From NCBI GenBank assembly GCA_030430575.1, contig JAUIKF010000011.1:81547-145546 (forward strand): a stretch of 64,000 nucleotides of DNA, written 5' to 3'. Source of the stretch: Bacteroidia bacterium (GTDB lineage: Bacteria; Bacteroidota; Bacteroidia; J057). The stretch's first letter is position 1. Every line of letters begins with the position of its first letter. The position numbers were made by a program, and so were the translations under genes. The notes below the pieces were generated by a model. It had not been told where the DNA came from. It searched no databases and saw only the letters and a program-made list of their open reading frames with translations. Positions 36,994 through 45,895 of this stretch are shown here, in pieces.

Positions 36994-38370
36994 CTACTTC
37001 TTCGCCATCTCAGCAAAATGCTGATGGAATCGAGGAATCGTCTCTATTCCTTTCAGGTAATTGAAGATCCCATAGTGCTCATTCGGGCTATGAATCGCAT
37101 CAGAATGTAGACCAAAGCCCATCAATACGGTATTTAGTCCTAGGACTTCCTGAAACAACGCCACAATGGGGATAGATCCTCCTTCGCGGGTTGGAATGGG
37201 CGTTTTCCCAAAACTATCTTCCATCGCTTTGCTAGCAGCTTCATAGCCTATGGATTCTATTGATAGAGCTGCCGCTTCGCCGCCATGGTGAGGATTCACC
37301 GTGACCTTGACGGAATCAGGTGCAAGGCTGGAGAAATAGTCACTAAAGAGCTTAGTGATCTCATCTGAGTCTTGATTGGGGACCAGGCGCATAGAGATTT
37401 TGGCAGAAGCCTTCGAAGGCAGAACTGTCTTGGCTCCTTCTCCGATATATCCTCCCCAGATGCCATTGACATCCAAGGTAGGACGAATGGTAGCACCTTC
37501 CAGCGGTGAATAATCACTTTCTCCTCCGCCAGTAGCTGATATGCCAATAGAATCTTTGAATTCTTGCAAATCAAATGGGCGTTCGGCCAGTTTTGCCCTT
37601 TCGGCATCACTTAATACTTCTACTTTGTCATAAAAACCAGGAATGGTGATCTTGCCTTGCTCATCTTTGAGCGCTGTAATCATTTCACACAATACATTCA
37701 CAGGATTGGCTACAGAACCGCCATATACGCCAGAGTGTAAATCTCTATTTGGCCCCACTACCTCAACTTCTACATAGGAAAGTCCTCTTAAGCCTACTGT
37801 GATTGATGGGGTGTCATTGGCAATCATAGAGGTGTCGGAGACCAGGATGATGTCAGCTGCCAACATGTCCTTATAAGTGCGGATAAAATCGCCCAAATTG
37901 ACGCTACCGACTTCCTCTTCACCTTCAATGATGAATTTCACATTGCAAGGCAGTTCCCCTTGATCATTGAGGACCTCAATGGCTTTCACGTGCATATAGG
38001 CTTGGCCTTTGTCGTCACAAGCGCCACGCGCGTAGATCTTCTCATCTTTGATGACAGGCTCAAATGGAGGACTCGTCCACAAGTCTAGCGGATCTGGTGG
38101 CTGGACATCATAGTGCCCATACACCAAGACGGTAGGACGCTGATCATCTATGATCTTTTCAGCATATACAATCGGATGTCCCGCTGTTGGATATTTTTCC
38201 ACCCTATCCATTCCCAATTTTCCAAACTCCGCGACCAACCAATCAGAGGCCCGCTCCACATCGCCTTTATAAGCTGAATCCGCACTGATACTCGGAATCT
38301 TCAACCAATCAACGAGTTCATCTAAAAAGCGGGATTTGTGGGTCTCTACGTATTGTCTTATTTGTTGCAT
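36994..38370 (-). CDS. M20 family dipeptidase (CNDP-like)
   Basis: 458 residues. Di-zinc ligands are visible: His86 in VYGHYDVQPPDP, Asp119 in ARGACDDKGQ, Glu151/152 in IEGEEEVGS, and a His near the C-terminus in IHSPNEHYG. The inserted dimerisation (lid) domain follows RGLSYVEVEV. There is no signal peptide, so it is a cytosolic dipeptidase that hydrolyses short peptides, close to carnosinase-like CNDP enzymes. It stands alone; the gene 38545-39846 on the same strand lies 174 bases upstream. Confidence 0.9.
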   Translation of the reverse strand: MQQIRQYVETHKSRFLDELVDWLKIPSISADSAYKGDVERASDWLVAEFGKLGMDRVEKYPTAGHPIVYAEKIIDDQRPTVLVYGHYDVQPPDPLDLWTSPPFEPVIKDEKIYARGACDDKGQAYMHVKAIEVLNDQGELPCNVKFIIEGEEEVGSVNLGDFIRTYKDMLAADIILVSDTSMIANDTPSITVGLRGLSYVEVEVVGPNRDLHSGVYGGSVANPVNVLCEMITALKDEQGKITIPGFYDKVEVLSDAERAKLAERPFDLQEFKDSIGISATGGGESDYSPLEGATIRPTLDVNGIWGGYIGEGAKTVLPSKASAKISMRLVPNQDSDEITKLFSDYFSSLAPDSVKVTVNPHHGGEAAALSIESIGYEAASKAMEDSFGKTPIPTREGGSIPIVALFQEVLGLNTVLMGFGLHSDAIHSPNEHYGIFNYLKGIETIPRFHQHFAEMAKK

Positions 38371-38544
38371 AATGTATTTAGGTACTAACTATAGGTATGA
38401 ATCCTCTTTTTTAAAGGACCAAAGTTAGAAAATATCCTGAATACTTTAGCATATGAAATACGGGCATGCCCTGTTATTTCCACAGTCCTCACTGTGAAAA
38501 AAACAAGGTCGAATGAAACGCTTTCGAAGGAAATATTCCGTTTC

Positions 38545-39846
38545 TTACCTTACCACTAAATACTTTTGTTGAATATCCCCTTTACCTGAAATAAATCGCG
38601 CTACATATAGGCCCTTACTAATACTTCCAATAGGAATAGTCTGAGGGGATTCTGCCTGAATATAGCGCTTCATCAATTGGCTTCCATTTATATTAAATAA
38701 AGCCACCTGACAGGAATTATTTGCTTTCACCAGTAACAGGTTATCTTCATACTTCACATCAACAAGAAAATCCTCGGTATGCAAATTTGAAAGACTATCT
38801 GCCCTATTTTCTTCAGGCCATAATGCCAAAATCGAAAAAGGACAAATCGTCAACGAATAAGTCCTTTGAGGAATGATCAAGGGGGGAAAAGGAGGGAAGG
38901 TAATATTGACTGATTCTGTCGCAGCCAAGATTTCTGAGCTGGACATAAATGCCAAGGATTCCACTTGGCCGAGAGCTGTGGTAGCGCCCAAAGTCATTTG
39001 GCGTACTTGGCCTGAGAAAAAATCAGATCCACTAAAGCCATCAAAATAGAACATGATAACCTGTGGGTTGGCAGTGTTGACATTATTGCCAATCAGTCCT
39101 AACGCACCATTTGGGGCAATATCGGCCCCCGTGATCAACCCCGATACATTAAAGCTGTCCTCTAATGTCGCTACATGGGTCCCCGCCATGTCAGGCACGC
39201 TGTAGTGGCGCGTCCAGTTATTCAGCCAATTTTTGGTAAAAAGGTGCAACTTCCCATTGTGATAGACCATGGCTTCGCAGTCGAAGTCATTGGCTTGAGG
39301 GGCGGAGGCAAAGGGAGGCATTCCTTGGTTGGGGTAAGAAAAATTGATAACATCAGCTATGACACTTACAGTTGCCCCTGCTCCTATACTCGATTTCGCG
39401 ACGCGATAGATTTTGAGGTTTTCGCGATTGCCATCGTTATTGCCAACATCTGCCAGGTAGATATGGGTGGAAGAGGTAGCAATATCCTCCCAATCTTCCG
39501 TTGTGGTCACCGAACCCGTACTGGTATTGGTACCGTTGGTGATGGTCACAGTCTGAAGGATAGCGCCTGTACTTCGATTGATTCGATAAAATGCATTAGG
39601 ATTACCGCCATCAGCTTGAGCCCAAAGATCAGTGCCACACTGAACCAGGCCTGAGATTTCTGCCAATTGGGCCGGCAAATTGACCTCAGTGGTCATGGTG
39701 TAGGTACAGGAGCCGTCGTCTGTACTAGCAGCAGCATTATAGTTGGAGGCACAAGGGTCTGTGCAGCCGAGCTGGGCATGCAGCGTGAAGGGGGCAATGG
39801 CCAGCCAGCAATAAACGGCTATTGGGATACAAAAAACTAGTTTCAT
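38545..39846 (-). CDS. Secreted beta-propeller-like protein with T9SS sorting domain
   Basis: 433 residues. A signal peptide ends at TLHAQ. A cysteine motif LGCTDPCASNYNAAASTDDG follows, a short repeat seen at the start or end of many secreted Bacteroidota proteins. Residues 50-335 show repeats with aromatic and glycine positions (FYRINRSTGAILQTV, IYLADVGNNDGNRENLKIY) consistent with a propeller. The tail (VDVKYEDNLLLVKANNSCQV … QQKYLVVR) resembles a T9SS signal but lacks a clean YPNP motif. Surface or secreted; function unknown. Confidence 0.75.
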   Translation of the reverse strand: MKLVFCIPIAVYCWLAIAPFTLHAQLGCTDPCASNYNAAASTDDGSCTYTMTTEVNLPAQLAEISGLVQCGTDLWAQADGGNPNAFYRINRSTGAILQTVTITNGTNTSTGSVTTTEDWEDIATSSTHIYLADVGNNDGNRENLKIYRVAKSSIGAGATVSVIADVINFSYPNQGMPPFASAPQANDFDCEAMVYHNGKLHLFTKNWLNNWTRHYSVPDMAGTHVATLEDSFNVSGLITGADIAPNGALGLIGNNVNTANPQVIMFYFDGFSGSDFFSGQVRQMTLGATTALGQVESLAFMSSSEILAATESVNITFPPFPPLIIPQRTYSLTICPFSILALWPEENRADSLSNLHTEDFLVDVKYEDNLLLVKANNSCQVALFNINGSQLMKRYIQAESPQTIPIGSISKGLYVARFISGKGDIQQKYLVVR

Positions 39847-39860
39847 GGGTGAAATTTATT

Positions 39861-39940
39861 AAACCATATAAGGCATATAAGAACATATAAGATAACCGCA
39901 TATTTTGACCTTAAATGCCCTTAAATGTCTTATATGGTTT
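39861..39940. repeat. Fold-back element with CATATAAG-type repeat arms
   Basis: A perfect 12-bp outer stem (AAACCATATAAG at 39861 with 39929-39940). The left arm repeats CATATAAG three times; the right arm has two CTTAAATG-like units and one CTTATATG. It fills the gap between two minus-strand genes. Confidence 0.85.
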
Positions 39941-39953
39941 CAAAGAATGTATC

Positions 39954-41405
39954 TCAAAAATCCTCATACAGCAAATAATTTTTCCGAATTTCTCTAAACT
40001 GATCCACCTCTGCTTGCCAGCTCAGATACACCGTCTCGGGGTTCACATCATCGATAATGACCTGGCGAAAGCCACTATAGCCTGGCCAGCGTTCAAAATT
40101 TTTCTTGAAAAAGTTCCCTTCCTGCTCCGTCACTTCAAATTCGCTATAGAATCTCCGCATGGCATAAATGCCCATCATGAAAAGCGATTTACCATCTACC
40201 CGCCCTTCAAAGCGCATGCCTTGGCACATCTTGTTTTCGTGCTTGGGGTATTTGGACTTGCCTGGAAGGGAGATAGGCAGGAATTGGTGGGGTAAAATAT
40301 TCATCCCATAGATGTCAATGCCCTGCTCCACGCTTCGCGCGGCAGCAAATTCGTCCCCACGAAACCATGGAGCGCCCAGCATGGTGAAGGCATCATCCGT
40401 CCCGCGCCCTACACTCACCGGCGTAGGCTCAAACCAGCAAATGGCTGGGTAGAGATAAGCTGAATACTCGGTAGCCAGATTCGGCGAGGGCGCGATCCAT
40501 GGCAGCCCAGTCTCCGTCCAACGCATCGCGTGGGTATAGCCTTCAACGGGGATGACCTGAAGAGGTACTTTGACGCCATTGGGCAGCCAGCCTTCTTCAT
40601 TGACCATCGTCGCATACTCGCCGATAGTCATGCCATGCACGATAGGAATGTTGTGCATTCCAATAAACGATTGATAGTCAGGCTTCATCACAGGCCCATC
40701 CACATACCACCCGTTGGGATTGGGACGGTCGAGGACCATAAAGCGAATCCCCGCTTCGGCACATGCTTCCATGACATAACTCATCGTCGAGATGTAGGTG
40801 TAAAAGCGTGTCCCCACGTCTTGAATGTCAAAAAGGACAATGTCTAGCCCCGCAAGTTGTTCTTGCGTAGGCTTTTTATTTTTGCCATACAGGGAAATGA
40901 TGGGCAAACCCGTTTTTTTATCTAGGCCACTTTTGACCGTTTCTCCGGCATCAGCTGTACCCCGAAACCCATGCTCGGGAGCAAACACTTTCTTGAGGGC
41001 TATTCCCCTTCCTAGCAAGGTATCCACCAAATGTACCCCAGGATAGACTTGAGAAGTATGGTTGGCGACAAGGCCCACACGAAGTCCCTCAAGGTCCTTC
41101 AAGTGTTTATTCAGCAACATTTCTGCCCCTACCAATACCTTTGGCCCATCTCTCATCCCCTCCAGTACAGCCATATAATCCGTCTCGACTGTATCAATCA
41201 CAAAATCCTGCAATTCATCGGCTACAGAATCTACTGGATCATGGGTTTCCTGGACGGGTTCTATATTTGAAACAGAATTGACAGAATCGGTTCCGCCCAA
41301 TTGTGATGTGCTTCCAGTTGGCTCACTGCTACAAGCCACCCCCAGAAATAGACACATGGCGATTAGGAAATAAATGCTAGTTTTGTTTTTCAATTGAGAC
41401 CTCAT
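39954..41405 (-). CDS. namZ: Exo-beta-N-acetylmuramidase NamZ-like (DUF1343) lipoprotein
   Basis: 483 residues from the ATG at 41405; the longer open frame to 41504 would add 33 residues before a perfect lipoprotein signal (YFLIAMCLFLGVACSS). The body matches DUF1343: LEGLRVGLVANHTSQ, the FAPEHGFRGTADAGE motif with the likely catalytic Glu, IVLFDIQDVGTRFYTYIST, and VSVGRGTDDAFTMLGAPW. NamZ enzymes release MurNAc from the non-reducing end of peptidoglycan fragments and work with a NagZ. A NagZ-like GH3 fusion is encoded at 22300 in this window, consistent with a periplasmic peptidoglycan salvage route. It is divergent from the permease at 41457. Confidence 0.9.
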   Translation of the reverse strand: MRSQLKNKTSIYFLIAMCLFLGVACSSEPTGSTSQLGGTDSVNSVSNIEPVQETHDPVDSVADELQDFVIDTVETDYMAVLEGMRDGPKVLVGAEMLLNKHLKDLEGLRVGLVANHTSQVYPGVHLVDTLLGRGIALKKVFAPEHGFRGTADAGETVKSGLDKKTGLPIISLYGKNKKPTQEQLAGLDIVLFDIQDVGTRFYTYISTMSYVMEACAEAGIRFMVLDRPNPNGWYVDGPVMKPDYQSFIGMHNIPIVHGMTIGEYATMVNEEGWLPNGVKVPLQVIPVEGYTHAMRWTETGLPWIAPSPNLATEYSAYLYPAICWFEPTPVSVGRGTDDAFTMLGAPWFRGDEFAAARSVEQGIDIYGMNILPHQFLPISLPGKSKYPKHENKMCQGMRFEGRVDGKSLFMMGIYAMRRFYSEFEVTEQEGNFFKKNFERWPGYSGFRQVIIDDVNPETVYLSWQAEVDQFREIRKNYLLYEDF

Positions 41406-41456
41406 TTTCAATAATTCTTTAGAGCAAGTTACAGCGAGGAAAAGGAAGATCAAATT

Positions 41457-42686
41457 TTGAATTTCGAATACTTTTTTGCGAGACGTATCACCTTCAAGCA
41501 CCAACGGTCTGTATCGAGCCTGGTGGTGAAGCTAGCGGTATTTAGTATCGCTCTGGCGATCGCGGTGATGGAAATTGCGCTGAGCATTGTTCAGGGATTT
41601 GAGACGGAGATTCAGAATAAAGTAGTGGGTTTTGGCTCCCATATCCAGATTGGGAACTATTTCAGTATGGACGAGGAGGAAATTCCCGTGATGATCGACA
41701 CGGCTTTTATGGAACAAGTAGATGCGCTATCTTCTGTTGTTTCTATTTCTCCATACGTTCTCAAATGGAGCATTCTCCAGACCCGCAAATCCGAGGCACA
41801 TCCCGCTTACAAAATAGGCTTGATCATGAAAGGGGTGGATAGCACCTTTGATTGGACATTCTTTTCTTCTGCTTTGGTAGAGGGAGAATTGCCAAATTTC
41901 AATCAAGAGAAACCTTCCCGAGACATCCTAATTTCTCGTAAACAAGCCCGTCAGCTCGCCCTTTCTGTCGGCGACCGAGCCACACTTTTCTTCCTCGACG
42001 ATCCGCCCAGGCGGCGTCCTGTGGTCGTAAAGGGCATTTACGAGACAGGCATGGAAGAATTTGACCTAAATATCGCCATCTGTGACATGCGGATGCTTCA
42101 GCGCATTCGGAGGTGGGAACCTGAACAGGTTACAGGCTTTGAAATCAACTTGACTAGTCTAGAAACACTGGAAACCACTGCTGACACCATCAATGAGATG
42201 TCGATCAAGTATGCGGTGTACCCCATCACAAGATTACATCCTGAAATCTTTGACTGGCTCAGACTACAGCACCAGAATGTCTATTTTATCCTGATCCTAA
42301 TGACTATCGTGGCCGTCATCAATATGACCTCTGTCGTGCTCATTCTCATCATCGAGCGCACACGCGATATAGGCATACTCAAGGCCCTAGGTCTTTCCAA
42401 TATTCGCCTCCAGAAGATGTTCACTTGGAATGCCTTTTTCTTGATCTTAATAGGCGTTTTAATTGGGAATGTGTTGGGACTAGGCTTATTGGCAGCCCAA
42501 GACTATTTTGGGTTTATCAGGATGGACCAAGAGAATTACTTCGTCGATGTGATTCCCGTCGCCTGGGTCTGGGCACGCTTTTTTCTGGTCAACCTGGGAG
42601 TTATCCTGGTATGTACGGCTTTTATGATCGTGCCTACAATCATCATCGGACGTATCTCCCCTGTGAAGGCGATTCGGTTTGGATGA
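41457..42686 (+). CDS. FtsX/LolE-type ABC transporter permease
   Basis: 409 residues with a TTG start at 41457, supported by the family's usual N-terminus (NFEYFFARRITF) and an AGGAAG stretch 8 bases before it; the next ATG would remove the first membrane helix. One N-terminal membrane helix, a long periplasmic MacB-type core domain (about 50-265) and three C-terminal helices (VYFILILMTIVAVINMTSVV, FFLILIGVLIGNVLGLGLL, FFLVNLGVILVCTAF) with ERTRDIGILKALG between them form the LolC/E-FtsX fold. It probably acts in lipoprotein release; the ATPase subunit is not adjacent. Confidence 0.88.
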   Translation: MNFEYFFARRITFKHQRSVSSLVVKLAVFSIALAIAVMEIALSIVQGFETEIQNKVVGFGSHIQIGNYFSMDEEEIPVMIDTAFMEQVDALSSVVSISPYVLKWSILQTRKSEAHPAYKIGLIMKGVDSTFDWTFFSSALVEGELPNFNQEKPSRDILISRKQARQLALSVGDRATLFFLDDPPRRRPVVVKGIYETGMEEFDLNIAICDMRMLQRIRRWEPEQVTGFEINLTSLETLETTADTINEMSIKYAVYPITRLHPEIFDWLRLQHQNVYFILILMTIVAVINMTSVVLILIIERTRDIGILKALGLSNIRLQKMFTWNAFFLILIGVLIGNVLGLGLLAAQDYFGFIRMDQENYFVDVIPVAWVWARFFLVNLGVILVCTAFMIVPTIIIGRISPVKAIRFG

Positions 42687-42687
42687 T

Positions 42688-42938
42688 TAATTGATTAATT
42701 ATTGATTGACTGATTATTGATTTGGCGTAGCCGTTTTTATGATACAGTCGCGGATTACCCACAAGCAAGTGCACAAGCCGAAATCCACGACAGCACGTTA
42801 AAAACGCACTATTTACGCATCTTTTATGCGCTGGGCTGGATTTCCGGACAGTGCGATCTGTGGTGATTCTCTCGCTTTAAATCTTATCGGAGACTAATCA
42901 CAGCATTCCCCAATCAATAATCAATCAATTCATAATTA
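42688..42938. repeat. Composite fold-back: TTGATTA arms around dispersed palindromic element A
   Basis: The outer arms are TTGATTA/ATTGATT repeats (42688-42722) and their complement (42908-42938). Between them, 42749-42860 is a copy of a dispersed element that starts CGCGGATTACCC, contains AGCCGAAATCC and ends near GCGCTGGG … GTGCGATC. A second copy is at 59803-59920 and a head fragment at 55774-55830. Confidence 0.8.
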
Positions 42939-44534
42939 TTAATCCTTACCCGGCAATTGCTCCACATACAGCGATGTAGAAGGGAATGCGAATTCAACGC
43001 CCATTTCTTGAGCCTTGTCCATGATCCCTAGGTAGATCTCTTGGCAGGCTATCATATACAAGTCGTAGTCTGGTTTGGTAAAAATGGTGGTCAACACTAC
43101 ATCCAGGGATGAGCTGGACATTTGATTAAACTGGACCACCGTTTTGCCAGGGGTAACGTCCGGACGACTTTCCACAATCTCCCGCACAGCATCCACAAAC
43201 GCCTCCATTTGGGCACGGGAAGTGGCATAAGTCACTGTTAGGCTCGTAGATAAGCGACGATGTGAACGCAAGCCATGGTTGGTGATGGTCATATTGACCA
43301 ATGTTCCATTGGGAATGGAAACCAGCGAACCGCCCAGTTCTCTCAGACGAGTAGAGCGGACGCCTACTTCCTCTACCACCCCAGCCATCGAACCCGATTC
43401 GATATAATCTCCGATCTGGAACGGACGGTCTAGAAAGATAGAGAGTGAACCGATGAAGTTTTTCACCGTATCCTGTGCCGCCAAGGCCAAAGCCAATCCA
43501 CCGATGGAAACCCCTGCCAGTAGAGCAGTGACGTTTACCCCCAAATTTTGCAAAATGAAGATCAAACCAAAGGTCACCACAATGATCTTGACAATCCTTG
43601 TCAGAAGAGGGATGAGTTGATCATCCATGGTGGTATCGGTGCGTGAGGCCATCAGGGCAGCGATCTTAGCCGCCAGCTCGATCAGGCGATAAGCCACCAT
43701 GATGCCAAAGAGGGAAGAGAGGATGCGTAGGCCCGATGTCACATATTGGCTCAAGGCAATATCAAATTGGAGGATGGGGACAAATTTTGCAATCACCAAC
43801 GTCACCAGCAGCCAACTAAGGGGCTTGGCCACAGGATGGACGTCCTTCATCGACATATCTAATTGGGCAGAAATCAGTTTCACTACGCGTTTGAGTACCC
43901 AAGAAAGTAGCTTATCTACTACGTAATACAGGACAAAAGCCCCCAACAATAGGAGCAATATGCCTACGTATTGCCATACTTTAAGGCCTAAGAAGCTTTT
44001 GTTGCCAATAGAGGCAGGTACCAGGTGCACCAGCAAATCTGCCCCATAAGGATAAATCTCCTTGTGGATAGCGGGGATAGCCTGAACTGTCCTTCGGGAA
44101 TATAGCCATTGATCTCCGTATTTCTGAACATAGATTTGGGGATATTGATCAAAAACAACAAATCGATTTCTGCCCGCAGAGTCAACAAAGGTCTCATTTT
44201 TGGGGATTTCATCAGGGTCAATAAAATAGCCAGCACCGTCATATATCTGGATCAGCATCCGGGCTATAGTCTTCAAACGCGCTGGGCTTAGATCCCCAGG
44301 ATAGAGCGCTTGGGCAGAAAGGTCGGGTTGATAATTGCTTTGTTGGAGATAAATCAAATGGCTCGAAATGGTTGCACGTGGCGATGCTAAACTAAACGTC
44401 GGTTGTTCGCTGTCCTCAACCTCAACCGGCACTTCGATAAAAGGCCCCACGCTATCAAGCAACGTAGTATCTTGAGCATTTAGAATAATACAACTAGCTA
44501 AAAGGAAACTTATAAAAATTATTTTTTTACACAT
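42939..44534 (-). CDS. MscS family mechanosensitive ion channel
   Basis: 531 residues. A signal peptide ends at ILNAQ. A periplasmic region of about 165 residues precedes four membrane helices. The pore helix and beta domain are clear: VTALLAGVSIGGLALALAAQ (glycine-alanine rich TM3), then FIGSLSIFLDRPFQIGDYIE and VGVRSTRLRELGGSLVSIPN. It opens on membrane tension and protects from osmotic downshock. It is divergent from the AI-2E family gene with 77 bases between the starts. The longer N-terminus suggests a MscK/YbdG-like variant. Confidence 0.92.
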   Translation of the reverse strand: MCKKIIFISFLLASCIILNAQDTTLLDSVGPFIEVPVEVEDSEQPTFSLASPRATISSHLIYLQQSNYQPDLSAQALYPGDLSPARLKTIARMLIQIYDGAGYFIDPDEIPKNETFVDSAGRNRFVVFDQYPQIYVQKYGDQWLYSRRTVQAIPAIHKEIYPYGADLLVHLVPASIGNKSFLGLKVWQYVGILLLLLGAFVLYYVVDKLLSWVLKRVVKLISAQLDMSMKDVHPVAKPLSWLLVTLVIAKFVPILQFDIALSQYVTSGLRILSSLFGIMVAYRLIELAAKIAALMASRTDTTMDDQLIPLLTRIVKIIVVTFGLIFILQNLGVNVTALLAGVSIGGLALALAAQDTVKNFIGSLSIFLDRPFQIGDYIESGSMAGVVEEVGVRSTRLRELGGSLVSIPNGTLVNMTITNHGLRSHRRLSTSLTVTYATSRAQMEAFVDAVREIVESRPDVTPGKTVVQFNQMSSSSLDVVLTTIFTKPDYDLYMIACQEIYLGIMDKAQEMGVEFAFPSTSLYVEQLPGKD

Positions 44535-44611
44535 GGTACTTTAATTTTGCCTGCAAAGCTACAAGTTGACTATTAGCCTATCAACCCTTATTTTCAGGCA
44601 AATTCCATCTT

Positions 44612-45718
44612 ATGAAACCACGCTCGCGGATTGTCATACTTATTCTCTCCCTCATTGCCTTTATTGCCTTTGTTTATTTTTTCCAATCCATCATCGTCTA
44701 CTTCCTTCTTGCGGCTATTGTCTCATTCATGGGACGGCCTATCATGAAGGCATTACAGCGATTACAAATTCGGCAATTCCGTCTCCCCAATAGCCTGTGT
44801 GCCTTATTATCCCTGCTAGGCGTATATTTTGTCATCACCTTACTTTTTATCATTATCATTCCCATTGTAGGTGGACAGGCAGAAGCGCTTACGGAAATTG
44901 AGATCAATGAGAAACTGATCCGTGAACGGTTTAGTGAACCGGTGGCAGAGCTTCGCGGATTTTTGACACGCTATCAGCTACTCCCAGACGGCCAATCATT
45001 GGAAAATTACCTGACCCAAGAATTGACCGCCCTGACTGAGAATATTCAATTTTCCTCCTTTTTTGGGGCTATTGGTAGTTTTATCGGAAACTTTTTTGTG
45101 GGGCTCTTTGCCATTTCCTTTATCGGTTTCTTTCTGCTCAAAGAGTCGCGCCTTTTGTATAATATCATCCTCACCCTTACGCCTTCCGGTTATGAGCGGA
45201 GTGTCGCCCGCGTCCTCATCAAAATCAGACCTCTGCTCACCCGCTATTTTATTGGATTGCTGATAGAAGTACTGCTTGTAGGCAGTCTGATCTCACTTGG
45301 CCTCGCCTTACTTGGCGTCGAAAATGCCTTCTTCATCGGCATGTTTGCTGGCACCCTCAATGTGATCCCCTATATAGGACCTATCATCGGTGCCATCCTG
45401 GGACTCATCTTGACCATGCTCGGCAGCATCAATACAGGCGTCGATTTTTATAGCGAAATGCTTCCAATGCTCCTTCAGGTACTCACCGTTTTTGGCATTG
45501 TACAACTCGTTGACAACCTTGTCTTCCAACCCTTAATCTATTCCAGTAGTGTCCGTGCCCACCCTTTGGAGATTTTCCTCGTCATCCTCATGGCAGGCAC
45601 CTTGGCAGGGGTAGGTGGGATGGTCCTAGCGATTCCCTTTTATACGATCTTCCGCGCTTTGGCGCAGGAGTTTTTAAGTGAGTTTAAGATCATTCAATCG
45701 ATCACTAAGGGGATTTAG
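44612..45718 (+). CDS. AI-2E family transporter (PerM/TqsA-like)
   Basis: 368 residues with eight predicted membrane segments. Family features: two N-terminal helices, a soluble loop around residues 100-150, then LFAISFIGFFLLKESRLLYN, IGMFAGTLNVIPYIGPIIGA (signature NVIPYIGPIIGA) and LVDNLVFQPLIYSSSVRAHP with the conserved HP. Members export small molecules or sodium; the true substrate here is unknown. The gene is followed by a TTTGTGG heptamer array. Confidence 0.9.
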   Translation: MKPRSRIVILILSLIAFIAFVYFFQSIIVYFLLAAIVSFMGRPIMKALQRLQIRQFRLPNSLCALLSLLGVYFVITLLFIIIIPIVGGQAEALTEIEINEKLIRERFSEPVAELRGFLTRYQLLPDGQSLENYLTQELTALTENIQFSSFFGAIGSFIGNFFVGLFAISFIGFFLLKESRLLYNIILTLTPSGYERSVARVLIKIRPLLTRYFIGLLIEVLLVGSLISLGLALLGVENAFFIGMFAGTLNVIPYIGPIIGAILGLILTMLGSINTGVDFYSEMLPMLLQVLTVFGIVQLVDNLVFQPLIYSSSVRAHPLEIFLVILMAGTLAGVGGMVLAIPFYTIFRALAQEFLSEFKIIQSITKGI

Positions 45719-45725
45719 AGGCAAG

Positions 45726-45890
45726 TTTGTGGTTTGTGGTTTGTGGTTTAAAAAAGTGCTATCTACTGACTATCAGCTATTTACAATTTCATCATTCCAA
45801 ATCCCATTTACTCATATTATCATCTACTCATTTTATCATTTTTCTTCTATCATTCACTCATCCTCTAATTCTATCATTTCTTCATTTCCT
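45726..45890 (+). repeat. TTTGTGG array and a pyrimidine-rich ~7-base tract
   Basis: Three perfect TTTGTGG units (45726-45746) start 7 bases after the stop at 45718. From about 45790 to 45890 follows a C/T-rich strand in which TATCATT and TACTCAT-like words recur at about 7-base spacing, reaching to just before the ATG at 45896. No gene is in this gap. Confidence 0.8.
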
Positions 45891-45895
45891 CCCCC

